A program made the translations under genes and the position numbers. Source: Zerene cesonia (Eukaryota; Arthropoda; Insecta; Lepidoptera; Pieridae). Taken from it: DNA of 64,000 bases. Position 1 is the stretch's first letter, and every line of letters begins with the position of its first letter. The DNA is taken from positions 2,108,001-2,172,000 of the forward strand of contig NW_024045134.1 in assembly GCF_012273895.1 (NCBI RefSeq), given 5' to 3'. Shown here piece by piece: positions 37,101 through 43,281 of the stretch. The notes below the pieces were generated by a model. The model saw nothing but the letters and a program-made list of their open reading frames with translations. It had not been told where the DNA came from and ran no database searches.

Positions 37101-38067
37101 AATTCCTTTGCAGGATATAATGAAAAATGGTAGAGAAACAAAAATGAAATATTCCCCAGACAACGAAGGCATCTTCGTCGTGGAAGTACAACAATCGGCG
37201 GCTTACAGATCCAATAAGTCGGTACATAATTCACCACCCCACGACCCTCAAATTTCTACCAACCAAGCGTTAATACATCGCGTGCCAGAGGAACTCGACA
37301 GGCGCATCATTGAAGAAGACAGCGAACGAAGCAGTGAAAAGTTTGACAGACAAGCCTTAGCCCTATCCAGCACTGGTCTGTCCATATCTGACTTAAGTAT
37401 GTCATCCATTGGTTCACACAATGTCAGCTATTCGTACGGCAGTCAAGTAGGTTATGAACAAGGACCATTTGGTTATCCCATCTACGCTGGGTACGATGTC
37501 TCCAAGGACGATGCAGCAAATGCTCTAATTCACGACAACTCCCAAGAACCATTAATTGGCAAAACGCCCACGGACCCCGATAAACCAGTGGTGACGGCAG
37601 CGATTTTCAAACAAGACTCGATTATAAGCAATGACCTGTTACAAGGACCAGGTTATTGCATCGAAGGATCGTCAGATGGCCCATTACTATCCGACGTTCA
37701 GGCTAGAGAAGTGAGTTTACAAAAGATTCATGATCAGAAAGAGAGAAAACTTGAAAATGGCGTCGCTATACCCATTGCGGAGAAATTTGAAAGTCCGTTG
37801 AAGACATTTAATCAACCGAATGTCCAAAATGATGGTATGAAAACAATGGAAACGATTATCGAAGATAATCCCAAAGACACGAAGGGTAGAAGGTTACCAA
37901 CAATAAGGTCGGATGTATACGAATCCGTTAAAGAGGTAATGCAGACTGGACCCCCGAAGTTTGAGAAACTAAATAATGAAATGTCGCCAGGTGAAAGCGG
38001 TTTTGATAGTCCGCCAATGATAACGATTACTGAAGAGAGTGAAACTAAATCAGATGATACTAGTTAA
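7240..38067 (+). CDS. Single-pass type I membrane protein, five coding exons, family not recognised
   Basis: Joining 7240-7951, 8938-9025, 15480-15570, 36167-36277 and 37114-38067 gives 1,956 nt: 651 codons plus TAA. Every junction has GT-AG borders, and the phases are 1, 2, 0 and 0 in order, with no stop created. Residues 1-24 look like a signal peptide (LLFFLLNALL core). Residues 25-243 form an acidic, cysteine-free, probably extended ectodomain with 11 N-X-S/T sites. Residues 244-266 form one hydrophobic helix. Residues 267-280 (R, then CMCRRWCPGCAKK) look like a cytoplasmic palmitoylation-type stop-transfer. Residues 281-651 are an acidic Ser/Pro-rich tail with two more ordered-looking patches (NNHLIVETEE and GIFVVEVQQ). 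Type I topology is inferred from signal peptide, helix and basic flank. No enzyme motif or known domain is recognised; a receptor, adhesion or scaffold role is only a guess. Introns are 986, 6,454, 20,596 and 836 nt, the middle two containing 1,000-N gaps. Confidence 0.85.
8800..8920 (+). repeat. Three-unit tandem repeat just upstream of exon 2
   Basis: Units at 8800-8838, 8839-8876 and 8877-8920 share the core CCCATNCGGGG(C)ACTGGTG and each ends in a CAG. They lie in the last 140 nt of intron 1, the final unit ending 17 nt before the exon 2 acceptor's last base. Confidence 0.7.
8938..9025 (+). CDS. Coding exon 2: transmembrane helix
   Basis: The exon lies between acceptor TCTATCTATGTTCTCAG and donor CAG|GTAATA and is 88 nt long. 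In the phase left by exon 1 it reads S-F-T-D-M-Q-T-L-F-L-A-C-F-G-T-L-L and then a P-L-L-F-V-L-F-A-T-L-L-V stretch, about 23 hydrophobic residues, and hands phase 2 to exon 3, as exon 3 requires. The length (1 mod 3) is exactly what joins exons 1 and 3 in frame. Longer ORFs crossing this region are in other frames. Confidence 0.85.
9391..10537. mobile_element. Foldback/TIR element spanning assembly gap 1
   Basis: The left arm 9391-9464 and right arm 10474-10537 are reverse complements, apart from about 10 extra bases in the left arm. The outer ends are TAGTCCGGTCAATTTAGAC and its complement. A TA sits at each outer edge, compatible with a Tc1/mariner-like TA target, but class is uncertain because the interior is unsequenced. 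Located in intron 2. Confidence 0.6.
9465..10464. other. Assembly gap, exactly 1,000 N
   Basis: The round length indicates a placeholder. Apparent open frames across it are artefacts of untranslatable N. Confidence 0.98.
10635..10710 (+). mobile_element. Helitron-like 3' end
   Basis: ATAGTCTGGATGGATGGG and ACGCCGCGGGATACAGCTAG; same 3' type as at 43671-43853. Confidence 0.5.
11129..11310 (+). mobile_element. R1 3' part
   Basis: CTTTTCCAGTCCATTCCTTC through GTTGCCCGCTATGACATTAA and an A-run. Confidence 0.65.
12055..12174 (+). other. Candidate orphan exon in intron 2
   Basis: Acceptor CTATTTTTAG and donor TACC|GTGAGT bound 120 nt that are open in one frame and end MDDQEKPPSPGIPEILNYPP, LTDY. 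The peptide looks coding-like for so AT-rich a setting. Phase 1 at both ends does not fit between exons 2 and 3 (phase 2), where it would stop at once. Confidence 0.2.
12452..12648 (-). mobile_element. LH1 antisense
   Basis: CCCCACAGTTTCACCGGCGT to CACATTTGTAATATTAGT. The S2 copy follows directly. Confidence 0.65.
12659..12802 (+). mobile_element. S2 retroposon, rearranged copy with 13-nt TSD
   Basis: TTTATTTATTACT flanks it at 12646-12658 and 12803-12815. The copy holds only the 3' half of the tRNA-like sequence (12691-12735) between two inverted arms: GAAATTTTGAAAGAATAG on the left and its complement at about 12739-12763. Confidence 0.8.
13142..13372 (-). mobile_element. S3 repeat, antisense
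   Basis: ATCACCCATCCAATTTCTGA is the complement of the 5S-like motif, flanked by CAAGCACGAGTCGGACGC and TCACGGTTCATGAGATAC. Confidence 0.55.
13881..14212 (-). mobile_element. R1 copy, antisense, near full length
   Basis: Starts at the complement of the tail (GGAGCTGGTGGGTCGCCTGA) and ends AATTCGTGCCGAAGCGTGCT, CGA. Confidence 0.65.
14830..14893 (+). other. tRNA-like head of S4 type joined to S3
   Basis: AGCAGTGGTGGCTCAGTGGT and GCGGTTCGAGGTC are A- and B-box segments of the S4 head. The S4 body does not follow; the S3 repeat starts at once. Confidence 0.5.
14894..15062 (+). mobile_element. S3 repeat, 5S-rRNA-derived
   Basis: CGAGGTTAAACATCGGTTAG, then TTGGATGGGTGGCC (14967-15012) is the 5S-like part; it runs on to GTACGGAACCCTAACCGACC. 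Confidence 0.6.
15118..15315 (-). mobile_element. LH1 antisense, complete
   Basis: ACTAGCTGCGCCCCGCGGTT at one end and TTATAATATTATTAGGA at the other, 165 nt before coding exon 3. Confidence 0.75.
15480..15570 (+). CDS. Coding exon 3: juxtamembrane cysteine/arginine cluster
   Basis: The acceptor is TATTTTTATAG and the donor CAG|GTGAGC. In phase 2 this 91-nt exon reads CMCRRWCPGCAKK and then a Ser-rich stretch ending KNENNQ (residues 268-297). Four cysteines at 268, 270, 274 and 277 beside a basic patch immediately after the helix suggest S-acylation and a cytoplasmic stop-transfer. One other frame contains an internal stop; the remaining frame is open but would not continue into exon 4. Confidence 0.8.
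16448..16648 (+). mobile_element. LH1 Helitron-like element
   Basis: Starts TCCTACTAATATTATAAATG and ends in a degenerate hairpin and CTAAT. Non-coding. Confidence 0.6.
17349..17514 (-). mobile_element. LH2 Helitron-like element
   Basis: Starts ACTAGCGGATCGCCCCGGCT and carries GGTGAAAGAATACTTGAAAC; ends at TAATATTGGTATAGA. Confidence 0.6.
17808..18026 (-). mobile_element. S2 retroposon with internal tRNA-like segment and 12-nt TSD
   Basis: AGCTCTTTCTTT occurs at both 17796-17807 and 18027-18038, fixing the element ends. On the minus strand a tRNA-like sequence (17838-17909) sits in the middle, flanked on one side by a GAAATTTTGAAAGAATAG arm and on the other by an AAAGCATTTCAATGCT block. The duplication length fits LINE-mediated retroposition. 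Confidence 0.8.
17838..17909 (-). other. tRNA-like sequence inside S2, not a functional tRNA
   Basis: On the minus strand the acceptor TCACGGG pairs with CTCGTGA, the D arm is GCC/GGC, the anticodon stem TTGCT/GGCAA and the T arm GCAGG-TTCGAAT-CCTGC, so a cloverleaf is possible. The anticodon loop ACGGTTA has C instead of U at position 33, and the sequence sits inside a repeat, so it is the promoter relic of a retroposon. GGTTCGAATCC serves as the B box. Confidence 0.65.
18229..18575 (+). mobile_element. R1 copy, near full length
   Basis: GTGCGAGTCGAGCACGCTTT to a poly(A) run at about 18563-18575. Confidence 0.65.
19115..19303 (+). mobile_element. LH1 Helitron-like element
   Basis: TCCAACTAATATTATAAATG at the start; the 3' hairpin is partly deleted and the end reads AGCAAGT. 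Confidence 0.65.
19399..19585 (-). mobile_element. S1 SINE, antisense
   Basis: The reverse complement of the S1 body (GATCAGCCCTCTGTGTCCTG) and of the B box (AATCGAACCCAGGA) are readable. It abuts an LH1 copy. Confidence 0.65.
20127..20290 (+). mobile_element. S1 SINE, 5' truncated
   Basis: Begins near the B box GGGTTCGATTCC and continues through the full body to GGGGACACGGGACTTCAC. Confidence 0.7.
20430..20710 (-). mobile_element. R1 copy, antisense
   Basis: GGCGACTGAGCTGGTGGTTT to CGTGCAGAAGCGTGCTCGAT. Confidence 0.6.
20755..21025 (-). mobile_element. S4 SINE copies in tandem fragments
   Basis: A short fragment (CTGTAGGGACATAGGTCTCC), a longer body (20793-20965) and a third partial piece carrying CCAAGTGCGGGTTGGCAGAT lie in succession, all in the same orientation. 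Confidence 0.6.
21946..22147 (-). mobile_element. LH1 antisense, complete
   Basis: ACTAGCTGCGCCTCGCGGTT to ATTTATAATATTAGTAGGA. Confidence 0.75.
22149..22345 (+). mobile_element. R1 5' part, diverged
   Basis: ACGGGAGTCGAACCGCTTCG and CACGAATTTGATGAACTCGA; begins beside an LH1 end and gives way to an S2 fragment. Confidence 0.5.
22355..22430 (+). mobile_element. S2 fragment attached to an R1 copy
   Basis: The B box GGGTTCGAATCCCGCC and CTCGTGATCAAAC with a CTATTCT arm are recognisable. The 5' side is missing and runs into R1-like sequence. Confidence 0.5.
23728..23830 (+). repeat. Interspersed repeat fragment, AAGCGGGGAAA type
   Basis: AAGCGGGGAAATC, GGATTCCCACCGACTAAAGC and CCCACTGTGTTACTTATTCC recall a common lepidopteran interspersed repeat, here diverged. 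Confidence 0.35.
24061..24262 (+). mobile_element. S1 tRNA-derived SINE, near complete
   Basis: An A-box region TTGGTACAGTGCTTACCGCG and B box GGTTCGATTCC (24112) are followed by a body ending CCATACCCCACTAGGGGACA and CGGGACTTCAC. Pol III type 2 promoter spacing is preserved. In intron 3. Confidence 0.75.
24443..24511 (-). repeat. FB1 fragment, antisense
   Basis: ATGAATAAATCGCGTTTAAA and CCGTTAAAAAGGTTTAATTT. Confidence 0.55.
24763..24798. repeat. (AT)n microsatellite
   Basis: About 18 uninterrupted AT units. Confidence 0.95.
24976..25045. repeat. Compound TA/CTATAT microsatellite
   Basis: TA units interspersed with CTATAT, ATCTATCTC and AAATC variants. Confidence 0.85.
25567..25945. repeat. 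Cluster of CAGGGTGT and CAGTCAAAAG motifs
   Basis: TACAGGGTGTCCCGT (25566) and ACAGGGTGTTCCTGT (25738) are direct repeats; TTTTTAACTAAA recurs in both halves. CAGTCAAAAG or its complement CTTTTGACTG appears at least four times in both orientations. Confidence 0.6.
26493..26586. repeat. 94-nt long hairpin (40-nt arms, 14-nt loop)
   Basis: Arms 26493-26532 and 26547-26586 match at 37 of 40 positions as reverse complements (TACATAAAAAT ends, ATAATCTATAAAGT at the loop side). Located in intron 3. It could be a tiny MITE or a small-RNA hairpin. Confidence 0.75.
27200..27402 (+). mobile_element. R1 3' part
   Basis: GGCCTATTTCCTTCTCCTAG to CCCGCTATGACATAAAAAAA. Confidence 0.65.
28110..28318 (+). 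mobile_element. R1 copy, 5' truncated
   Basis: GGTGAGCGGGGGAGCCGGAA, then GTTCATGGGCGGCGGTGATC, ending at an AAAG repeat. Confidence 0.6.
28359..28402. repeat. 19-bp perfect hairpin
   Basis: ACACACATACTATATAAAA and its complement separated by 6 nt, just after an AAAG microsatellite. Confidence 0.75.
28748..28952 (-). mobile_element. LH1 antisense, complete
   Basis: ACTAGCTGCACCCCGCGGTT to ATAATGTTAGTAGGA, with a small insertion (AGTACGCCCCGC) in the hairpin. Confidence 0.75.
29310..29465 (+). repeat. R2 repeat
   Basis: AAAAAAGGGGAGGTGAACAG, GTTACCTCATAACC, GGGTGAATCGATTTCGATGA. Confidence 0.55.
30010..30095 (-). repeat. R1 internal fragment, antisense
   Basis: GGAAAGGATTGAGGACGGGA and TGGGAAGGGTGAGGAGAAGG. 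Confidence 0.5.
30596..30782 (-). mobile_element. LH2 Helitron-like element
   Basis: ACTAGCTGTTCGCCCCGGTT at the terminus, GGTGAAAGAATTATTGAAAT inside, TCAGTGTAGA at the other end. Confidence 0.65.
31071..31108. repeat. (TA)n microsatellite
   Basis: About 19 perfect TA units at the core, preceded by GTATATATAT. Confidence 0.95.
31280..31386 (+). mobile_element. LH1 3' half
   Basis: Has ATTCCTACGGGATACGGACT, a hairpin GCGGTTTCAACCGCG and CTAGT. Confidence 0.65.
31832..31952 (-). mobile_element. R1 3' fragment, antisense
   Basis: ATGTCATAGCGGGCAACTGA, GGTTCGCCTGATGGTAAACG. Confidence 0.6.
33115..33200. other. CpG-rich patch in intron 3
   Basis: GCACGCGGCGAGCGCTCGCG and GTGCGACGCGGCCGACGACC stand out from the AT-rich setting. 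Could be an internal promoter or the relic of a repeat. Confidence 0.3.
33632..33691 (+). mobile_element. S4 SINE fragment
   Basis: AACCCTCATAGGAGGCCTGT and CAGTGGGATCATATATGG are the S4 body; GATCATGATG is tail-like. Confidence 0.5.
34124..34454 (+). mobile_element. R1 copy, best full-length example
   Basis: GTGGGAGTCGAGCACGCTTC at the 5' end, GGGGGAGCCGGAGGCCCGTT in the body, GCCCGCTATGACAT and an A-run (34437-34454) at the 3' end. Poly(A) tail and frequent 5' truncation elsewhere indicate retroposition; no tRNA-like head is evident. Confidence 0.7.
34969..36121. mobile_element. TIR/foldback element spanning assembly gap 2
   Basis: Bases 34969-35044 and 36046-36121 form a perfect 76-nt inverted repeat starting TAGACTACAGGCCC, with unrelated sequence outside each end. 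The symmetry stops exactly at a TA on both sides. It lies at the 3' end of intron 3. The interior is missing, so transposase content is unknown. Confidence 0.65.
35046..36045. other. Assembly gap, exactly 1,000 N
   Basis: Second placeholder gap, again enclosed by inverted-repeat arms. Confidence 0.98.
36167..36277 (+). CDS. Coding exon 4: cytoplasmic segment with NNHLIVETEE
   Basis: This 111-nt phase-0 exon sits behind a strong pyrimidine tract (TTTTTTTCTCATTTCAG) and before donor AGC|GTAAGT. It encodes 37 residues (298-334), an acidic Gly/Pro linker followed by FTMTLKNNHLIVETEERS. Both neighbours are mobile DNA: a 76-nt inverted-repeat arm ends 45 nt upstream and an R1 retroposon starts about 30 nt after the donor. 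Confidence 0.8.
36308..36606 (+). mobile_element. R1 copy in the last intron
   Basis: GTGGGAGTCGAGCACGCTTC starts 30 nt after the exon 4 donor; the degraded 3' end is near ATGTCATAAAAAC. Confidence 0.65.
37114..38067 (+). CDS. Coding exon 5: cytoplasmic tail and stop codon
   Basis: The acceptor GAATTCCTTTGCAG opens a 954-nt terminal exon (residues 335-651, TAA at 38065). It starts DIMKNGRETKMKYSPDNEGI followed by FVVEVQQ, the most ordered-looking stretch, then a long low-hydrophobicity region with many Ser, Asp and Pro residues and probable kinase sites. It ends GESGFDSPPMITITEESE and then TKSDDTS. No SH2, SH3, kinase or PDZ domain is seen, and the last residues do not fit a classical PDZ ligand. 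The regular codon use and the length of the open frame make this the most secure coding segment in the window. Confidence 0.9.
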   Translation, partial: DIMKNGRETKMKYSPDNEGIFVVEVQQSAAYRSNKSVHNSPPHDPQISTNQALIHRVPEELDRRIIEEDSERSSEKFDRQALALSSTGLSISDLSMSSIGSHNVSYSYGSQVGYEQGPFGYPIYAGYDVSKDDAANALIHDNSQEPLIGKTPTDPDKPVVTAAIFKQDSIISNDLLQGPGYCIEGSSDGPLLSDVQAREVSLQKIHDQKERKLENGVAIPIAEKFESPLKTFNQPNVQNDGMKTMETIIEDNPKDTKGRRLPTIRSDVYESVKEVMQTGPPKFEKLNNEMSPGESGFDSPPMITITEESETKSDDTS

Positions 38068-38195
38068 TTTTAAATTATGTAAATAGATACGCCGGACATT
38101 GTTTTAGCTTGATCTGTGGTGCGTTATATCACTGGATTCTTTGGAGCATTGTTTTAAAAATTGTCATAGTGTTTCCATGTATATATTGCATTGAA

Positions 38196-38201
38196 ATTAA
38201 A
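38196..38201 (+). promoter_or_regulatory. Candidate proximal poly(A) signal ATTAAA
   Basis: The hexamer lies 129 nt after the stop codon and is followed within 30 nt by a T-rich, GT-containing run suited to a downstream element. Confidence 0.4.
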
Positions 38202-38926
38202 GACTTTACAAAGAACGGTTCATGTTTTTTTCATTCTTTGCGAACGTTGTATAACCTCGCTGTTTAGGTTTTAAATGTTATAGAAAACTAATTAATAATC
38301 AGAACATATTGTAAAGTCTTTAAGCTATTACCTACATCTAACGTTTCCAAGAACTTTCTTGCATTTTATTTTTAACTATTTCATCTAATTCCATGTTTAG
38401 AGACTATTTATTCCTAGTTAATTATAAGTTATATTAATTTATAATTGTTCATAGGTTTCGTTCATGTTTAAGGTTTCTATTTGATAGATTCTAATGTAGT
38501 TTCAATTGTTACTTTGTTTCCCTTTTAGGTAACAAGCCGATGATTAGTACTAGTCTGCATTAGTCCTATATCTACTTATTTTTGTTGCAAGTATGTCTAA
38601 GTCGTTTTAACTCGAAAATTCAATAGCTTGTCTAAATCTAGATCTTTATCTTGATACGTCTAGTATAAAATCATCGATACTATATCAAATATAGAATTAA
38701 GATGTGATAATGTAATGATAATTTTTATAGATTTCTCTCTATTTGCAAAACGATTCTCTTTTCATTATGTCGGTACTTATGTTGCCAGTTTAAGGGTTGG
38801 GAAAGAATTCATTTCAATTATATTTCAATTAGATTTATAATCTTTATTGGCTGTCTATTATTACCACCGTGGGGTACTAGATTCGATTTCCTGTGGAATA
38901 AGTATTGTATTATTGTACTAAATAAC

Positions 38927-38932
38927 AATAAA
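38927..38932 (+). promoter_or_regulatory. Candidate distal poly(A) signal AATAAA
   Basis: A canonical AATAAA, followed by TTGTTCTCTT. The stretch without repeats ends soon after it, which fits the transcript end. Confidence 0.45.
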
Positions 38933-39065
38933 TGAAAATTTTTAGACTTGTTCTCTTAGACCTCTGTTTTACGTTATTTTAGGAGATGAAAGAAAATCAT
39001 TACGTCATTGCAGGCTAGTTTAAAATAAAATGTTATAGAAATCGATTTATTCATTTTTGCTCAAT

Positions 39066-39215
39066 TTTTTTACCGACTAGAAAAAAGGAGGTTCTCAATT
39101 CGATTGCATTTTTTAACCTGCTTAAAAAGGAGGTAGTCATCAAATAAACTGCATTTGTTGTGTTTGTTACCTCGTAACTTTTTGCTGGGTGAACCGATTT
39201 TTATGGCTCTTTTTT
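39066..39215 (+). repeat. R2 repeat, two partial copies
   Basis: GACTAGAAAAAAGGAGGTTC and AACCTGCTTAAAAAGGAGGT lie in tandem before GGGTGAACCGATTTTTATGG. Confidence 0.55.
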
Positions 39216-39671
39216 ATGTAAAAAATAAAAAAGATATATTTCTACTCAATAAGTTTTTTTTTAATAAAGGTTAGATCAAATATGTTAATTATATTGATAT
39301 AGAATGCTATTGTAAATAAAAAAATAAATCGTTAATTGTATAGTCATTGTGCCAATTACATTGTATGCCATTTTAAAATGTGTTTATTTATCAATTAAAT
39401 TTATTATTATATAATTATAATAAGTTAATGCATAAATTATTTTCATAAAAATATCACAAAAATTCTAATTTTATACTTATTGTTTATACTATTCATTCAG
39501 CCTTATTTAACTATAATTGCCGTCTTAATGCAGAACTAATTCCAGTGTGCAAAAATATCACAGCTAAGTATATGACTAGTTCAGCTCGCGACTCACACTT
39601 CATCACTTTCTCATGCTAGTACTGCTTTAAGACGCCATTACTCCCCAGCATACTCTAATAAAGACATTTAC

Positions 39672-39740
39672 GAGAAATTTTGAAAGTATAGAAAAAAATT
39701 CTCATTTTTAAAGCATCTCAATGCTATAAAACTAAAAAAA
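39672..39740 (+). mobile_element. S2 copy lacking the tRNA-like centre
   Basis: GAGAAATTTTGAAAGTATAG is joined directly to TTTAAAGCATCTCAATGC and ACTAAAAA, so the middle has been lost. Confidence 0.6.
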
Positions 39741-39973
39741 AATATAGACATATACGTCAAGGAACGGTTTAGTAAAGTTTTATAAATTTTTTGTTGTATA
39801 CAATTACGATTATTATAATGGTGTCTGTATACGATCGTCTTTATGATTACAATTTGCATTTTAAATGATTTTATCATGACACTTGCAAAAGCATGACACG
39901 TTCATACCGTATCGATTGTAAACTTCATTTTTCGCAAGATCCTTTTGATAAAAATAATGGCAGTGTAGTCATA

Positions 39974-40063
39974 TCCTACTAATATTATAAATGCGAAAGT
40001 TTGTAGGACGTGCATGTGTTTGTTGCTCATTGACGCAAAAACTACTGAACCGATTGCAATTAA
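39974..40063 (+). mobile_element. LH1 5' fragment
   Basis: TCCTACTAATATTATAAATG to ACTGAACCGATTGCAATTAA; the rest is absent. Confidence 0.6.
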
Positions 40064-40242
40064 TGGTTATTTTGTCAAATTATCTGTTTGTGTTTTGTGT
40101 TGTATCAAAAGTAGTATAACTTTATTGACACAAAATTGTGTAAATAATATATTCTTATAAATTAAGTACTGCTATTTTAATAATACAAAGGGATAGTGAG
40201 AATACTATTAACTATGAGTTTGTTATTTTTCTAAATTTTCAA

Positions 40243-40545
40243 CCGACTTCAAAAAAGGAGAGGTTTAATTTTTAGTTTTATAGCATTGAAATGCTTTGTA
40301 AATGAGAATTTTTTTGAAAGAACCGTTGCCTTCGGTTTGGCAAAAAACGCGGGTTCGAATCCCGCCTGGTGATCAATTTTTTCTATTCTTTCAAAAAATT
40401 TCTCAAGGAAGAGGTTATCATTTCGACTCTATTTGATGTGTTACTTTTATCTCTTTCCTGGGTGAACCGATTTTTATGATGCTTTTCTTATTTACAAGCT
40501 GTTTCCTCAAGCTTGGTCTAATTCCGACCATTTGAGGGTGGTATC
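40243..40545 (+). repeat. R2 repeat split by an S2 insertion
   Basis: AACCGACTTCAAAAAAGGAG before and GGGTGAACCGATTTTTATGA after the S2 copy at 40262-40405. Confidence 0.6.
40262..40405 (+). mobile_element. S2 copy inserted into an R2 repeat
   Basis: The order is TTTAATTTTTAGTTTTATAG, tRNA-like part with GGGTTCGAATCCCGCC, then TTTTTTCTATTCTTTC. Near-duplicated AAGGAGAGGTT and AAGGAAGAGGTT flank it, and the R2 sequence resumes on the far side. Confidence 0.7.
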
Positions 40546-42078
40546 GTTTTTATGGTTTAAAAATTTGTTTTTATCTCTTGTCAGTGTCTTTAACAATAAT
40601 AAAATTTATTATCTATGTTTGTATAAAGCTTTTTTTATTAGAATTTTATGAAATAGAGTTCAAAAATTATTTATTTAGTTCCGTCCTGTTTGATCGAATC
40701 ATGTGCCAAGCAAATTTGAAATTTATCTCGCGTTGTGTAAGGTTCAATTGTAAATATTTGTTAGTGGACAGCGAAGCGATTATAATTGTAAAAAATATGA
40801 AAAATACCGAACGAAAAAATGACATTTTTTTTTTAACTCAAAACATACTTCTACAGCTTTTATTTTTTCCCATTTTGACATTTTTAGGGAGTTTCTATTT
40901 ACATAAATAGTGATAGACAAAATATTGTTATTTACATAAATAGAGATACAATTTTAATCAGAAAAAAAGATATCAGAAAATATACAAAATAGGCTTGAGA
41001 GTACTAGATAAGGCCTATAGAAAGACCTATGACTCCCAACTGTAATATTCTTTCTACCCTATTTTAAATAAAATGAAGGTGTAAGCTTTATCTTTGCTTC
41101 TCTGTCTAACAAATCGTAATAAATTATAAAAGACTACTAGTTATTGAATTCCGTTAAGTATTTTATTTGCATAAATTAGTTTATATTTAATTTTATAAAT
41201 AAATAGTAATTCGCTATTGCACGGGAGTTTTATTCTTATCTCATAATTCTATGGCCAATTTTATATATAAGCCGAAATCTAAATAAAAGTGTAGGCTTCT
41301 AAGTATAAGAAAGTCGTGTTAGTTACGCTCCTTATAACAGAACGGCTGATCGGATTCTGATAATTTTATGTTCGTTGGATTTCTATTCGCTCGGAATTGG
41401 AAAACCAACTATCAAAATACCTGCGCGAGCAGAGTCGGGGCGATAGTTTTAGGGCAGTTTTCATATTAATTATACTGCCCCCTAATCCCCGGCTCCGCTT
41501 GGTTATTCATTTATTGTTCTTGAAACAATATAAGCTATCTATTAAGTTGGACCAAACTGCACATGGTGTGCAAATTTCATTTAAATCTGTTGAGTATTTT
41601 AGGAAGCCTTCGCGGAGAATCACATGTAATTTATATATATTAATTAATTACGAAAGTTTTTGAGTTCCATCTTACACATTTTTTCCTAACACATCAAATA
41701 ATCACCATTAAAATTAAAACTACAAACAGTTTCATGTTATTCTTTATAGATGGCGTTAATATGCAATTAGTCAACACCCCTGAACTCACCCTTTACGTAT
41801 ATTTAAACCCTTTAAATCAATTGAATACAGCGCCATCTTCCGGGTGGTTGAAGTAAGGTCAAATTTAATGCAAAACGTGGTACAGCTATCACTAGTAGTT
41901 CCAAATAGTTTAAATAGATGGTTGTTATACAGTGTGATAGAGAAAAAAAACTTATCACATTTGACAATAAAATAATTTATTTTAATTGATTATGACGTCG
42001 TGTCTGCATTTTTAACCATACGTTCTTATTAGATACAAACAAAAAGATAAATATGGGAAAAAAAAATTTCTGAGGACA

Positions 42079-42279
42079 TCCTACTAATGTTATAAATGCG
42101 AAAGTTTGTAAGGATGTGTGTGTGTTTGTTGCTCTTTCATGCAAAAACTACTTAGCCGGTTACAATGAAATTTGGTACGTAGACAGCTGGACAACTGGAA
42201 TGACATATAGGCAACTTTTTATCCCGATATTCCTACGGGATACGGACTTACGCGGGTGAAACCGCGGGGCGCAGCTAGT
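42079..42279 (+). mobile_element. LH1 Helitron-like element, best-preserved copy
   Basis: Begins TCCTACTAATGTTATAAATG and ends GCGGGTGAAACCGC hairpin, GGGGCGCAG, CTAGT. A 5' TC, a 3' CTAGT, a short 3' hairpin and no terminal inverted repeat match the Helitron format; I recall the lepidopteran non-autonomous Lep1 type as the closest description. Confidence 0.75.
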
Positions 42280-42596
42280 ATAACATAAATCTACAAAAGA
42301 ATTAGCAAAAAAAGTTATATCTCTGCAATTGTTTCAGACATTTCGACGCTTTGAAGAAGAGAAAGTACAATCGTTTTGTTGTGAGGAGCGCCATATATTT
42401 ATCTTTTTCTACTTCAATGTCAGGTCTGATTAATGCAGCCTCACCCTTCAAAACATTTAAACTAGCTCAGTATACAAGTAGCTAAAGTAAGATACCATTT
42501 AACGAACAAATAAGCACAAAAAACTTAATTCTATCTTCAAAAAACTACACGTTCTGCAATCAGCGTCGGTCGTCGGTCCCAGTTTATATTCTGACA

Positions 42597-42805
42597 TCCT
42601 ATTAATATTATAAATGCGAAAGTTTTTAAGTATAGAGGTATGGATGTTTGTTACTCTTTCACGTAAAAACTACTGAACCAATTGCAATGAAATTTGGTAC
42701 GTAGACAGCTGGATAACTATAGGCAATAACATATAGGCAACTTTTTATTCCGATATTTCTACGGGATACGGACTTACGCGGGTGAAACCGCGGGGCACAG
42801 CTAGT
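42597..42805 (+). mobile_element. LH1 Helitron-like element
   Basis: Complete ends TCCTATTAATATTATAAATG and CACAGCTAGT with intact 3' hairpin. Confidence 0.7.
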
Positions 42806-43077
42806 GTTTCTATATAACATCGGTGGCATCTTGTAGAAAACATTTATTTATGCTATTATTTAGATAGTATTACAAACAATCATCAATTTTATAAATTTAA
42901 TTGGATTGTAAACATCACAAACTACATCTATGAGAAAAAGTCCAGAAAGTTTAAAGTCCCTTAGTTAAAAAATAACTAATTATACGACTTGCGTGATAAT
43001 TCGTATAGTATTTTCGGGAAAACAGATGAGAATATATAAAAGACTGAGCTAATGATAACCGGAATAATCTAACACAC

Positions 43078-43281
43078 ATGAGGCCTATTTCCTTCTCCTA
43101 GCCCTTCGCAGTCCATTCCTTCTTTCCATTCATCAATCCTTTCCTCATCCCTTATTCCTTAAAAGCAGGCAGCGCATTCTTGGAGGTCTAAGCCTCTGCG
43201 AATGTTCATGGGCGGTGACGATCGTTTACCATCAGGCGAACTACCAGCTCAGTTGCCCGCTATGACATTAAAAAAAAAATA
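43078..43281 (+). mobile_element. R1 3' part
   Basis: GAGGCCTATTTCCTTCTCCT to CCCGCTATGACATTAAAAAA. Confidence 0.65.

Larger units (their letters stand above)
38068..38945 (+). other. Probable 3' UTR
   Basis: This AT-rich, repeat-free stretch follows the stop codon and lacks the interspersed elements seen nearly everywhere else, as expected for transcribed 3' sequence. It contains ATTAAA at 38196 and AATAAA at 38927, allowing a short and a long 3' end. Confidence 0.5.

Noticed and set aside
40578..40910. 110-codon ORF
   Set aside because: Phe/Ile/Leu-rich composition simply reflects AT-rich DNA; no motif and no splice-compatible context.
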